A stretch of DNA of 64,000 nucleotides, taken from NCBI RefSeq assembly GCF_023343835.1, contig NC_064437.1, forward strand, positions 15,991,501-16,055,500, read 5' to 3'. Each line of letters opens with the position of its first letter. Position 1 is the first letter of the stretch. The translations under genes and the position numbers were made by a program. This DNA comes from Lagopus muta. Its lineage: Eukaryota > Chordata > Aves > Galliformes > Phasianidae. This document shows positions 11,066 through 23,400 of this stretch, one piece after another. A model generated the notes under the pieces. The model was not told where the DNA came from and made no database searches. It saw only the letters and a program-made list of their open reading frames with translations.

Positions 11066-14000
11066 ATTCTGATGTGTTTTTATAAAATTGCTTTTATATT
11101 TAATGAATAGTCTGCCTTCTTCATTGCATTTATAAAGAAGAAATTTAAGACTAATTAAGCTCTCCTGTTATTTGACCCACTGAAAACTTTTTGTGACCAG
11201 AGACTTTTCAACCTGAGTGCTGCTGGATGGCATTGCTGTTCACTGGGGTTATGTGCTTGCAGAGAATATTTCTGGGCTTGTTTTGCTCTCTTGGGAATTG
11301 CATTTTGTATATATGCATTTTTATAAGCCAACCTTCATGACTTGGGAAGTTGGCCCCAAGTCCTGTAGATCAGGTAACGTCCCGTTAAAACTGAAAGTAT
11401 TTCAAAGGGAAGACCACAGGTGTGGGGGAATAAGAATGTATGCTAGTTTTCTGTTGAACTGATTTTACATAGATAGTCTTGCTTAAATTTTGAGACCGCT
11501 TCATTTATTCAGGCATTTCAGCTCAGGGATAAAAAGTCGATTAGTGGTGGCAGGTGGGAGAATCTTCACTGGTCATTCAGTAAATTTAGGAATTTTGTAT
11601 TACTTTGCTCTTGTGCTTCCATGTGCTTGCTTTTCAGTGAAGATGAGATTTGTGAATTTATGTTACTGCTGAGTTTTGATACTGCAAATATTTATAGTGT
11701 AAATTGGATTAGTAAACTGTGTGGTTGCTGTGTCTCAGAAGAATCATGTAGTGGTGTGTCTTCCTTAAATGTTGAGTTTGTTAGATCATCAGTGGGTTTT
11801 CCATAATTATTCTGACAGTCTGTTTCAGCGTGCTTTCACTAACTGACCTTCTTGCAAAGGCTTTATTTTGTTCTTTTAATGAAGCTGTATGTCTGCATTA
11901 CATTGTGGATGTGTAAATGAGGTAACAAGTATGCTAGGGTGATACACTTATGGAAAGGAATAGATCCTTTGAATGCTTGACTTGGAGGTGATTCTGTTCT
12001 GTGCAGCTGTGCTAGAATGCAACTAAGATTTTGCAGCAAAATGATGAGACAATGAATCTAACCAGGTGCAGCAATTCCCGTGCATCAATCATTTGTGCAT
12101 CCAACAGAGCAAGGATTCTCCTGTATTTATAGGCCAAATCCTCTGCATTTATCAGTCATATATCCAATAAGTGGATTTTGCTGTATGGATAGTCCTGGTA
12201 TAAATTTGAATAATATGAAGAAGAAATGCATTTCACATGATGTTTTGTTTGTTGGGGAAGGGGAAGTTTGTTTTTGACTCATGGCAGTGCTTTATTGTAA
12301 TGTCAACTACAGGAATACAGAATGGAGACTTCTGTACCACAGCCTGAAGCAAATGTTCAGGTAAGAATTGACACTTTTCCCGTTTAAAGTAAAGAGAAGA
12401 AATGTAAGAGTTACTATGCCTTATATGTGTGGGATTGCAATTTGTAAGAAGCATATTAAATCGGATAAAGAATACATTTAGTTTTAAGGTTGAATGTACA
12501 TGTGATTAATCTTTATAATAAGTTAGATGTGTTTCTTTGTGAGAAAAGAAGAAAGAACTTAAAGCAAAGGCAATGAACTCTGTTTTCATTTGGTTCAGAG
12601 GCAGAACTCTCACCATGCAAGATCTGCATTTGATTTATCCCCTCCCCTCCTTGGCCAGCAGCTAGAGTACTTAATGCATTTGGAGCTATATTGATGTGTG
12701 GTATACCTTACAATGATTTCCATACCCATTTCAGTAGAAATGATTTCACTATCCAGTTTTGGTTTTAGTTCAGTACTGTTACTGGTCAGTTATTGTAAAC
12801 TTTATACATTTCCGAAGCATTATATGGGTATTAATTAGGTTTGGGCAATGTCCTGCTGCCCAGTAAATGTCAGTATCTGAATAGTCCGTGCTGTGCTTTG
12901 AAGGTAATACTTTCACATGGTACAAAACTAAAAGGTGCTGCACCGTGCAGAGGTACAGGATGTTATCATCATGTCAAACTCAAGGAATGGTGACTCATTT
13001 AGAGAGAGTAAGTAATTGGAAAGACAAACAGGCTTGTTCTGAAAGTCATTGTTGGAGATGAAAGTATTTGCAATAGAACAGTACTTCAGATTGTTGGTTA
13101 TGGGGCAGGATTCAGTTTGATTGATGTTGTGTTCAGGTTTCACTCTGTCACCTACAGAGTGAAAACCCACAGCTCAATTAGAAATAAAATTCCATATTCT
13201 TTTGTTTTGTGTACAAATTTAGGTTTTCTGAGAAAGCAGTGCAGTCTGTGAAAGAGAACTAAATTTATGGGGATACTGACAGTAACATAAGCAATCTGGT
13301 GATATTCACCATCCTGTCCTGCTGTAAAGGAGATCATTTTCAAAATTGTCCCAAAATTTGTGTGATGGAGGAATATGAGCAGGGGAAAAAGGTGTTTTTT
13401 GTACTATCATGCAAACAGCAAACTGGTGCAAGATTTCATGCATGAGAGATTATTTTTCATGCAAGTAAAATTCAGATCTTTTAAATAAAGACACAGGAGT
13501 AGTTGATTCTTACTTTAGAATATATTTACATGTTTAAGAACATACTTACACATGTTTTCTGTGTTCTCTGATTCTGTTCTGTATTCTATACTTACAGTAA
13601 TTTAACTGTCTGGGGCTGCTGACTGAGTTGTACACAGCTGAACTCATTACCCTTAGATTATGAATAACTATTTTTTACTTACACTTTGTTGGAATGTTGT
13701 AAAACTTGAAATTGTGGGAAACATTTTTAGTTTTACGGATTTTTTTTTTGCAGTTTTTGAATGGTTATTACATTGTTTTTCAGATAGAATAAAGTTTGAT
13801 TTTATGACACTAAGACTTTACAAACAGGAAATTAGTTTAGGTAGTCCTGATTTTTCTTCCCTGAAATTAGTACTGCCTTTCCCACTCACCATTGCTCTGA
13901 GGATCTGAAATCTAAGGTAGATGCCCCAAAGTAGCTCGTCTAGCCCTTTTCATGAAGATTTTTCTCCTGCTGAGTGCTGTGGCAGCCAGGGACCGACCTC

Positions 14001-15090
14001 TTCCCAAGCATCTCCTGCATCGTGCAGGCCTTCTTGCATGGGAGCCAAAATCTGCAGCTGCCTGAGTTTTCTAAGGCTGTTGTTGTGAAGAGTTACTTTC
14101 CATTGCTGGAAGTTCCATAGCAGTGGCTCATCCCCAGTGGCCTTTCTCACTTTTTTGATTACTGTGAAGTGTTACCTAATATCGTTAAAATCAAGGGATA
14201 TATTTTGGATTAAATGTGGAAAAAAGTGCATAATCATATCTGTCTGCAGGATGTGATAACATAGAGCTAAATTGTATCTGCTGTTGGCGAGTTCATCTTT
14301 CTCAGAATGTTGAAAAATTGTATGTTATCTGCTTTGAGTGTTGATGTTCGGAGACCAAAATCACCACTTGAGCTTTTCTCTCAGGAAGATGATGAAAATT
14401 TATCACCTGAATTTCAGTGATGAAGTGATGAACTTCTGTACCCAAATAGGTGCAGAACAGCATGAGTGCAAATAGAAATGGTCCATCTCAGCATGTGGCA
14501 GAATATATCAAGAACGTACACAGGTAGAAACGTTTACTGTTTCCTCCCTTTATAGATGAAGAGGTTCCAGGACATGAATCAAACAGTCATGAGGGAAGAG
14601 TTATGGTAGCAGGTCTCTTTGGACAAAGACTTTTCATTGTTTTAAGGAGTTTTTCTTTAATCAGATGAGAAGGGGATTGAGAACTGGACGTTGTCCTAAA
14701 ATGAGATCTCCAGTATTGACTGGTGTTATGAGAGCACATTTTAGATCTCTTTAAGTTAGTTAGTTTTCTTTAAGAATAAAGCTTCTGAATGCTGAAATAT
14801 TTTCTTATGCATCTGTGTTCAGATATACTTTTGTAGCTTCCAATTCCAATTTTGTAACTTACAAAGTCCAACCAAGAGAGTCAGGTTAGTTCTCAAATTT
14901 TTGACTTGGTAACTTTTTTGAGGACTTGGCTGTTGAAGTCTTTGAGTAGCTGCTGAGCTTTATGTATAAGTAGGTCAACACGCAGCAAGGTAAAATGAGT
15001 AGGAAATTCTGCATTTGATTTGGTGCTTGCATGATTTTTAATTGCTAGAAAATCAAAAAGACAAATTTTGAAAATGAGACTTAAAGCCTT

Positions 15091-15185
15091 TCATATATTT
15101 TTATATATTTTATATATTTTTATATATTTTTATATAATAAAATATTTTATATAATATTTTAAAATATTAATATTTTAAAATATAT
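15091..15185. repeat. AT-rich tandem repeat with palindromes
   Basis: About four or five copies of a tatatatttt unit, then AATATTTTAAAATATT at 15153-15168 (a perfect 16-bp palindrome) followed by a near copy at 15169-15183. This could form cruciforms and resembles low-complexity matrix-attachment-type DNA. It has no coding content. Confidence 0.85.
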
Positions 15186-15985
15186 AGCTATTATTAGAGC
15201 TAAGAGTCACTGTTTCCAGTACTTTTGAGTTTTCAAAGCTGACTGTGGAATAATGATACTGTAAGTCAATGGCTAAGGTAGCAAACCTCTTGCAATTTTG
15301 TTGGTTTTGAATTTAAAAGGAAAACACAGGAGCCCCTTGGGTTTGTTGAGAATGTGGCTTATAGGTTGCTGTGGTATGACTGGGAGGATTCTGTGTGGCC
15401 TCTTCCTTGCCAGCTCACCAGGTGGGGAACTCATTTGTGAGCTTCTTCAACAGGCAGCTCATTTGCCAGGCTAATTGGCAAGAGCTGTACTGGCCTCAGG
15501 CTCTGCTCCAGAGGTTGAGTTGTGTGGGTTTCGGGGCCGTGTATATGGTCTAATTAGCAAACTATAAAGCCAAATTTATGTGGATAATGTGTTGAAGCCT
15601 GACAGAACCTGTAATTAAGTTCTGTTCTTAGTTCTTAACTAATAACTTGATTTTTTTTTTTTTAAGATTGAGTCTATAATTATTTTCCCAGTTTTTGTAT
15701 GGGAGAAAACGAGTAGTGTTTAAGATGAAGGAAAAGCAACTCTTACCTAGGGCTCAGTTTGCTACTTTTCTATCTGATCTGCATCTCAAGTCCAAAGAGC
15801 AGAGGTCTTGAAATTTAGCTAAATGTAGCTCAAAAAATGTGATGTGTAGGAAGAAAAATATTTTTGTGTGTGTGACAAATGACTGATTTTTTGTTTTGTC
15901 TATTTGGGTCACTTAAATTTAGGTAGACAGGCTCTGGTCAGAATCCCACTTTGGAAGAAAGGATGATGAATGGAGTTGTAATGGG

Positions 15986-16022
15986 TTTTTCTTTTTTTTC
16001 TTTTTTTTTTTTTTTTTTCTTT
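15986..16022. repeat. Poly-T tract
   Basis: Almost uninterrupted T with single C interruptions, including a run of 18 T. On the minus strand it would be an A-rich tail, but no retroposed sequence can be recognised next to it. Confidence 0.8.
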
Positions 16023-16319
16023 AATTATTGTGAGAGAAAGATCTGGGGAGGCAATTGCTGCATAGAATAGAAAAGTAATTAAGGAAATGAGTGGCAGCGT
16101 TGGTTTATTTACATTTCTGTTCTCACAAATGATTAATAGTGGAAAAAAGAGGATGCTCTTGGATATGCAGATTACCCTGAGTTTCCTTCCATATTCTGAT
16201 ACTTTGCCAGTTTTTTCATGCAAATTTGTTAGGCAACTTGGGCATCCACTTTCTCATGAGAAAAGGAGGTACCACCACGGGCTTATAATAACATATAACA
16301 AAGAAAGGATCCTTTGACA

Positions 16320-16620
16320 GCGAGCTGCTGACTGCTGAGAGGAGGTCCTGCGGAGGAGAGAAGCTGAGGCCTGCAGCAGTGCGCAAGGTAGGGCAGCCGA
16401 GGGCTCACTGCCCCCTCTGAGTTTCCAATTAATGCAGCTGATACCGATTCAACGAAACGGGATCGGATGGGCTACAGCAGAAACGGATCGGTGTTGTTCC
16501 CCTGCTCGTTCCGTTGGTTGCCGGCAGGTGGCTGTCAGGCTCAGGGAATGGTTTCAGCTGGGAGTCTGGTACTGCTGCGGGTGCGAGGCGTGGTACCGGC
16601 GCAGCTGTGCCTTAAAGTTC
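16320..16620. promoter_or_regulatory. Isolated CpG-rich patch upstream of FNBP1L
   Basis: I count about 18 CpG dinucleotides in roughly 300 bp, against very few in the flanks. It includes palindromic-looking motifs (cgggatcgga, acggatcggt, gtaccggcgcagc). It lies about 3.8 kb upstream of the FNBP1L start. It could be a minor promoter, an enhancer or a repeat of unknown family; the sequence alone does not decide. Confidence 0.35.
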
Positions 16621-19600
16621 CTGTAAGGAGACTAACTACTGACTCTGATCACCTTTTATGCCAGGTTTTGCACAACTGTAAATACATTTTTTTCTGAACA
16701 CGATTCAGTCAGATGTGAAATATTTTAACAAGCCTAAAGATACGTGGTGCTGATCTGTAGCTGCTCATTCCTTCACTCGTTTTCCTGCAGTTTGAATTTA
16801 TACCGTGACAGACTCTGTGTTTCAGTATTGACTACAGACATTAATCTGTTAGGCTCTGCTTGAAAGCAGCTGGCTGACCAATGCAGGTGGAAGTTGCTAT
16901 GCATGTCTTGGGTTATTATCTTGGCACTAATAATCTTTATGCCTGCAGATAATGTAGTGTTTCTGAAATAGCTTGTTGATTACAACTGACCATTCCTATT
17001 CACCTAATTCCTCTTCCACTTTGTTAGCTTAATATTCTTTTAGAATAAGGAAATGTACATGGAGTTGGTGGGAGAATGGAGAAGACTTGTGTTAGATGGA
17101 GATCTGAAGGGAGCACAGCCATGGTGGTGACAGTATTCAGGGAAATAATGAAAACATTAACAAGTTCTAAATAATACTTTCAGATCATGACTTACAGACA
17201 TTCCCTGATGTTCCTATAATAATTGTCCAGCCTTTTCCTTGGGCTACAGTTGTATGTTATCAAAAGAAACTGCCAAATTATCATGAGTCTCTCTTCACTG
17301 AAAAAAATCGGAGGATGTTTGTGGTTGGTGCATTGCCAGTTTATGCTGATTGCCACCGTTTTCCCTTTGCTACATATGTCTTGGAAAGATGTGCTCTTAG
17401 CTTAGGGCAGGCAAATAGAGTGAACGCAGGATTTAATAAAAGCAGATGGAAATTCTTATTTTTCTCCTGCTTAAAGCTGGTGCAAGTTGTACCCTTTTAT
17501 CCTGTTATCTGATCACTGGCACTGCCTTTAGTTTGTTGGCTGGGGAGAAAAGATACACTTCTGCTACTGAAAAACAAGACCATTTCAGTATGGTCTGGAA
17601 ATGATGTAAGAGGAGGGGATGCAGTTCTTTCCACAGAAATTCAGAGATAAGGGGATATTTAGAATAAGATCACTAAGCTCTGGCCAAGGCTGTGCTACTA
17701 TGTGCAGTCGTACTTCTGCCTTAAAGCAAAGGTGGTGTGGTCTAAATTCAGCTGTTTTTCTGCTTCAAAATTTAAAAAATAAAAAAAAAAAAAGCTGAGC
17801 CTAGCCAAGTGTATAACTATGGATGCGCTGGAAGCCGCTGGGTGCTGTTGACCATGTTGGGGACCATGTGGAGACAGCAGTGCAAGGAAAGGTGTCAGGG
17901 TTCCTTTGTCTCTGATACTTTCTTAGCTGTGAAATAATGATTGTGTGCTCATCACATAGAGGTGTTGTTAATATTTTTAGAAATTAGAGCACTAGGAGTG
18001 CTGATGGTGGAGGGAAATGCATGTATAAATAAAGGGATGCAGCTAAATTCTTCTGGCTTCAAAGCAAAAAGAGATGATGAGCTTCTGCAACATTTCTTTG
18101 TGGAGTGAAAATCCAATTTTGGTATGCTTCTGGTTGGCAGAGAAAAAGATTAGTGGCACCTCACACTGAGAAGGGAGGTATTTGGAAATAATTTGTTGGC
18201 CACACTGCTTTCTGTGACCATGGGAAGTTGAACTGCTACTCTGTTAGGATGCATGCCTGTGGGGAGTGCCAGACAGAGCTCTGCCACTCCAAGTTAATCA
18301 TGCTGGTTGTGAGTCTGCCAACATAATATCCTGTGGTACACTTGTAAACCCAACTAGCTTCTGCTGAGAGGTGAACAGGATTAATGAAATATATACCAGT
18401 TGTAATAAATAGAATGATGTAGGTTTGGCCTAAACCAAAATTGGGCAGTTTTCTGTTAAAGCCTGTGTAATTACTCAGTGATGGGGAAAACCAGCTAAAT
18501 GCAGCAGGGAATTTGCTTCATTGTTATCATGTTCCAGAAAGTTATAATGATGTACAAGGATATCAGAACAGTGCAGTTTGTCGTGGAGCCTGTGCTGCAT
18601 GCTATTTCTTCAATATGTCCTGCATGTATTTCCTTTCTTGAGTCCTTTTTGAGACTTTTACAGGCTTTTTTTCGGAATACTCACGTTTTCAGAAATGCAA
18701 CCAGGAGGAAAAAAGATCTGCAGGATAATATTTGGTTATATCTAGGGCTACTGCTAATTTTACTTTGTGATAATGGGAACAACATCCAAATCCTTGATGA
18801 CTGATGACAGCGTTTCTGACAGCACCTTGCAGAGATGCAGCGGGTGCTCTGCTCTTCCCTTACAGCCAGAGAGGGGTGCAGTATAGGCAAGCATCTCTCT
18901 GGGCAGGGCTGCACCTGGGACACTGGCTCCTAGCTGAAGTGAATGTGAAAGCACACCTGTGTGCACACCTCAGGTGTACACATGTATGTCTTGGTCAGGA
19001 GGAACTGCAACTTGAAAGCAAGCAAAAATCAGGGACCAGCTGTGAAGTGTTGTTTTTCAATGCAAATACTCATACAGCCTCTCAAATACGCTTTTAACAA
19101 AGCATATGCTTTTTGCATTTGAATTTCTGGAATCTTGTAGTATGGAGAAAGGAGGAAAAAAAAAAAACAAACCTGCATTAGGTCATAATGAAAGCCTTTA
19201 TCTTGTGCAGCACAGGGCAAACAGACTTTTTCAGTGTATTAACATAGGGTCCCAATTAGATGGAGAAACGTGTTTCCTCCCTAGGAGCGACGGAGGCACC
19301 ACTTGCTCTCCATTTCCCTGCAGGGCTGCACATGCCCAGCTCTCCTCATTCTCTCCCCATTCTGTGGCCCTACATTCCATGTGGTACAGAGGCTGCTGTA
19401 GTAATGCCTGTCCCATTTTCTTTAACACTCTCATACAGGTGCGTGTGAACAGGGAGCACAGCACTGGCCTAGGCATGCAGTGCTTAAAAGTGATTTGCTC
19501 TTCCTGAGTGCTGTGCGACAACATGCACATACCGATCAGCTCTGTTCAGCAGTGCTGCATTGCTTGAGCCTTCAGTGCAGCCAGCGAGATGCTTTTAGAT

Positions 19601-19968
19601 GGGCGCAACGTGTTTTGGGTTAATGTGTGTGTGCAGCTGAGTGTGCCCAGCTGTGTGGTGATGAGGGCACTGCCTCAGAGCACCCTGAATGATGAGAAAC
19701 GATTTTTTGTGAGAGCAGTTGAGGTGGCTGTCAGTCTTTACCTTCTTTCTAACAGCCATCTTGGTGGAAAAAATTCATTCTAGGATTTATCGCCCCTTCT
19801 TTTCCAGGTGCCGTCGTGCAACCGCGTGAATCATCGACCCGCTCCGTGGAGGATGAGAAACGCGGGGCTGACTTCAGGGGTAAAGCAGCGCACTGCGCGG
19901 CTGTATCATTCACCGCGCGATCGACGAGGACGCAACGGGCCGCAGGTGCGCGGCGCCGCCCCGCGCCG

Positions 19969-19977
19969 TGACTCAGC
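19969..19977 (+). promoter_or_regulatory. TGACTCAGC motif (AP-1/MARE-like) in FNBP1L promoter
   Basis: Exact TGACTCAGC, the core recognised by AP-1 and by NF-E2/Maf heterodimers, about 490 bp upstream of the start codon at the island edge. The match is seen directly; occupancy is unknown. Confidence 0.4.
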
Positions 19978-20462
19978 GCCGCGCGCACAAAGGCCGGGGC
20001 TCCCGCTGCCCCCGAGGCGCTCCCCACTCCTCCCGCCGCTCTCCCCGCGCCGACGGACGGCCGCCGCCCTCGCGCCCCTTTTCGGCGGCGGGAGGCGCCT
20101 CGGGCCCCCACCCCCTCTCCCCTCCCCGCCGCCGAGGGGCGCTCTGGGGACCGCGGGGCGTCGCGGGCGGGCGGAGGCCGGGAGGAGCAGGGCGACACGC
20201 CGGCCGCCGGGGCGCCCTGGGGAGAGGCGCCTCGCCCCGTCCCGCGCCGTCCCCCGCCGCCTCGGCCGGGCCCGCCCCTCTCCCAGTCTCCTCCGCGGCT
20301 CTCCTCCCTGAGCCGGGCGGGGCCGCAGCTCGCCGCGACGCCGTCCGCGCTCCGCCGCTTCTCGCTTCTCCCCGCTGACCCGGGGCACTGCCGCCGCCCG
20401 GCGGGACTCTCTCCGGCCGCCTCCGACCGACCCCGATCCCGGCCGCCGCCCGCGGAGCCACC

Positions 20463-20486
20463 ATGAGCTGGGGCACGGAGCTGTGG
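20463..20486 (+). CDS. FNBP1L: FNBP1L coding exon 1
   Basis: Encodes MSWGTELW, the invariant start of this family. Kozak context gccaccATGA, donor gtgagt right after TGG, phase 0. It is too short to be detected by ORF length and is identified by its sequence, its position in the CpG island and its clean junction to exon 2. Confidence 0.95.
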
Positions 20487-23400
20487 GTGAGTCCCGGCTC
20501 GTCTCATTGTGTCTGGGATCCGCCGCCTCCCCTCGTCTGCCGCGGCGGTTTCCCCGGGGGCGCGGAGCGGCCGCGAGGCGCTTTGTTCGGCGCCGGGCGC
20601 GGGCGGGGCAGGGCCGAGGCGGGCAGGGCGGCCGGGGGGCGCAGGGAGGGGGCGGCGAAGGGGGGGCGGCCGCGGGAGGTGGGGCGGGCGGCGGGGAGGG
20701 GGCGCCGAGGAGGGGCGCGGGGCGCGGGGCAGCGCTTCGTCCGGCTCTGCTGCGCGCGCCGCCGGCGCGGTCATGGCGCCCGGGGAGCGGGCCGGGGGCA
20801 CGCGCCGCTTGGCGGCCACCCGGGGACCGAAACGGTCCCTCAGGTGGGGCCGCGCCTCCGCCCGCGCCGAGGGAGGCGGCCGCGCCGTGCCCGGAAAGCA
20901 CCGAGCGGCTCCGGGAGTAAATCGCTGCGGGCGGCCCCCTTAATTGGAAGCAGCTCGTGTGGAGCTTTGTCTCTGAGCGCGGCCCAGAACGTCGGTTAAT
21001 GCCGTATTGTGTTGCTTTTTTTTTTTTTTTTCTTTTCTTTCCCTTGAATTGCGATTTGCTCGCTGCACGGGGACGCTGCGCTCGCTGTGCCTGCCTGCAT
21101 TGGCTCCCAGCTCTCCGGGCGGCCTGGCCGGGCAGCTGCGGGGCGGCGCCGCGGGGCCGGTGTCGCCTTCGGATTCCGGCTGGGGCTGGCGGCGAGAGCT
21201 AGAAGGATGGGATAAAAAGGGTGCCGGGGGCCGTGCAGCCCTAGGTTCAGGGCTCTCGCGCTCCGTGCGTTTGCTCTCGAAGACCGTGAAGTGCATAAAC
21301 GCGCACCCGGGGCGGTTTTACGGCGCTCGAAGTATTGCGACTTGAGTTCCGTTCAGTATCTCCACTTTCGGAGCTACCAGCAATTGCTGGCTGTGGAGCT
21401 GCCCCCGTCTGCAGCGTCGCGGAGGAGCAGAGATGTGCCCGGTAGCGGGCGTTCCGCCGGCCGTGCCGTGCGGGGCTTCTGTGCGTGCTTCGCACCTAGC
21501 TGGGCTTTGTGGGTGAGCTGGGAACTCAGGTAAAACGCCCTCGTGAAATGCGGACGGCGGTGCTGTAACAGAACTGAAATGTGAAGCTCGTGTCACTAAC
21601 TCTAGGGAGTAAAAAAAGCTTCTCGTGGGCAGCACAGGTGTATCTGTCCTTGGTGCCTGTGCGTGCCTTGGGCAGGGGGTCACAGGTTGGTGCTGTGCAG
21701 AACACGGAATGTTTTGCTGTGTGTTGCTGGTCTTCTTTTGGTTGCCTCAAATTTCTTTGTTCAGCTGTGAGTGACAAAAATGAAAACGGTAGCAATCTTG
21801 TAGCCAGTTTTGCCAGTAACATTTAAGAAACACATGCAAAAAGGTTTCGACTTCAGGCTTTGTTTTAATAGCAGACATTTATTTTAATGTCAGGAAACTA
21901 CTATAATTTTATCTATTTTTTTTTCCCAAAGTCACTAATTTGAACGTGTTGGTTTGAAGAAATAAAGCTAGCATTTTACCTAAAAGTATTTATATATTAT
22001 GTGCATATTTATACATATATATATATATGTGCAATTTCTTTTGTTTCAGTAAAATTTAACACCCCTTTTTCTTGATATGAGGAGATATCCACATCTGCAC
22101 CTTAAGAACTATCTGTATTCCAAGCTGTCTGTTTGTAAGTGTGTCACTGCTGACAGCGCAGGTTTTTACATTTATGTGCACCTTTTAAATGGGTTTCTTT
22201 TATTTGAATTTGATCACTCTGTTTGAAAAATTATATCTTCGAACTATAAAATTATTTCTTAGCTAGAAAACTGGTCACTGTTTCTTGTACCAATTGAAAA
22301 GAATAGGAAATAATTCTTTTGGTAATTAGGCAAATACTTTTTTTTTTTGCCAGTTTATTAAAAATTAGATTCTGTTTAGTCTAAAAACAGAAGGAAAGTC
22401 AGTGTGCTTGAGTTTTGAAGACAGAGCTGCAAAGGAAGAGTGGCTCAGTGTTAGACGTGCTTGTATTACTCCAGCCTTCCCTTTCCCTGTCTCACTGCTG
22501 CCCCACTTGGCAGCGGGCTGCTCACACCTCTGGGCGCTGCAGGTCACCGTGGAGCCTGGAGCTTCCCTTCGTAGTGCTCACACCTGTGCTTATGCCATGT
22601 AGTGCTGGCGTCTAGATGGCAGTTTTTCTAAGTGTTGCACAAACATTTGCAAACAGGCATATAGGCAAGTAAGCACTGTGGGCTTCGCTTCTATGTTGAT
22701 GATTTTACATCGGGCTCTTCTGTATCTCTTCATGCAGACTGTTGGTATTTGGTGCTGATTTGATGTTCTGATTTGTTTTCAATTAGTTTTTAGTGGAGTC
22801 TCTATGCAGCTTTTTATAAAGTAAGAAGTGTATGTGGATATTCAGGAAGAAATTGGTATCCATGAGAAGATTTAGGGGATTAGGAAGAGCAACTTATGTC
22901 CAGTACTTACGTGGTACTCTTTGATGTTAAAATGCTGTGTGTGCTGCTTCTGTTTGAACTAACTTCTGTGGTTATGTCAGAAACATGGCAATAGAAAGAT
23001 GTCCTTTGGCTTGCCAATATTTCCTAGCTCTTAAATTCCATAGTTGCTGTTTCGTATGCTAGGTTATTGGGCTTTTTGCCTTCAAAGCAGCTGTTTTTAT
23101 AGGAACACCACTGCTGTCTGACACAGGTGTGCAGTGGCTGACACTGTTGTGTTCTGTGTAGGCTGAAGCATTGGAGGCGTGTTGTGTTTGCAGCATGTCT
23201 TAGCTGAACAGCATCCTGCCTCTTGTGTTACTGCTTTCAGGTATGAATGTACTTCGTTTGGTAATGCCAGGTAAAATCATGTGAGCCAATAATGATAAAA
23301 TGAATGCTGATATGCTTAAGCCATTCTGTTGTTAGAATTCTGTCACTTTGTTTTATGTTTTTTTTCTACGCTGTGTGAAAGATGTTCCCCTTTTGCACCT

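Larger units (their letters stand above)
9108..11085 (+). other. DR1: DR1 3'UTR (extent inferred)
   Basis: AT-rich sequence after the stop with canonical AATAAA hexamers at 9369, 9384, 9739, 10012, 10281 and 11060. The 9369/9384 pair could give a short 3'UTR of about 0.3 kb. The 11060 signal is followed by a GT-rich stretch (gatgtgttttt) and would give about 2 kb. Alternative polyadenylation is likely, but usage cannot be told from sequence. Confidence 0.6.
11090..19800. other. Intergenic region between DR1 and FNBP1L
   Basis: 8.7 kb with no supported gene. ORFs here are short and have no recognisable products. Content worth marking: an AT palindrome block (15091-15185), a T-rich tract (15986-16022), a CpG-rich patch (16320-16620) and an A-rich tract (about 17778-17793). 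The rest looks like ordinary AT-leaning bird intergenic DNA. Confidence 0.8.
19800..21500 (+). promoter_or_regulatory. FNBP1L: CpG-island promoter and 5'UTR of FNBP1L
   Basis: Extremely GC- and CpG-rich from about 19800 to 20950, tailing off by 21500 into intron 1. TATA-less, with many GC boxes. A TGACTCAGC motif (AP-1/NF-E2/MARE type) lies at 19969-19977 just before the densest part. The transcription start is inferred to lie within about 20000-20400. A T-rich run at about 21016-21040 interrupts the island inside intron 1. Confidence 0.85.

Noticed and set aside
20773-20775. ATG in a GC-rich context just after FNBP1L exon 1 as an alternative start
   Set aside because: It lies downstream of a good donor, in intron sequence, and its frame has no family resemblance.
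19749-20999. Long overlapping ORFs of 130-356 codons on both strands over the FNBP1L CpG island
   Set aside because: They are Arg/Pro/Gly/Ala-rich in every frame because GC-rich DNA has few stop codons. No domain or conserved motif is seen, and the only supported coding sequence here is the 8-codon exon at 20463.
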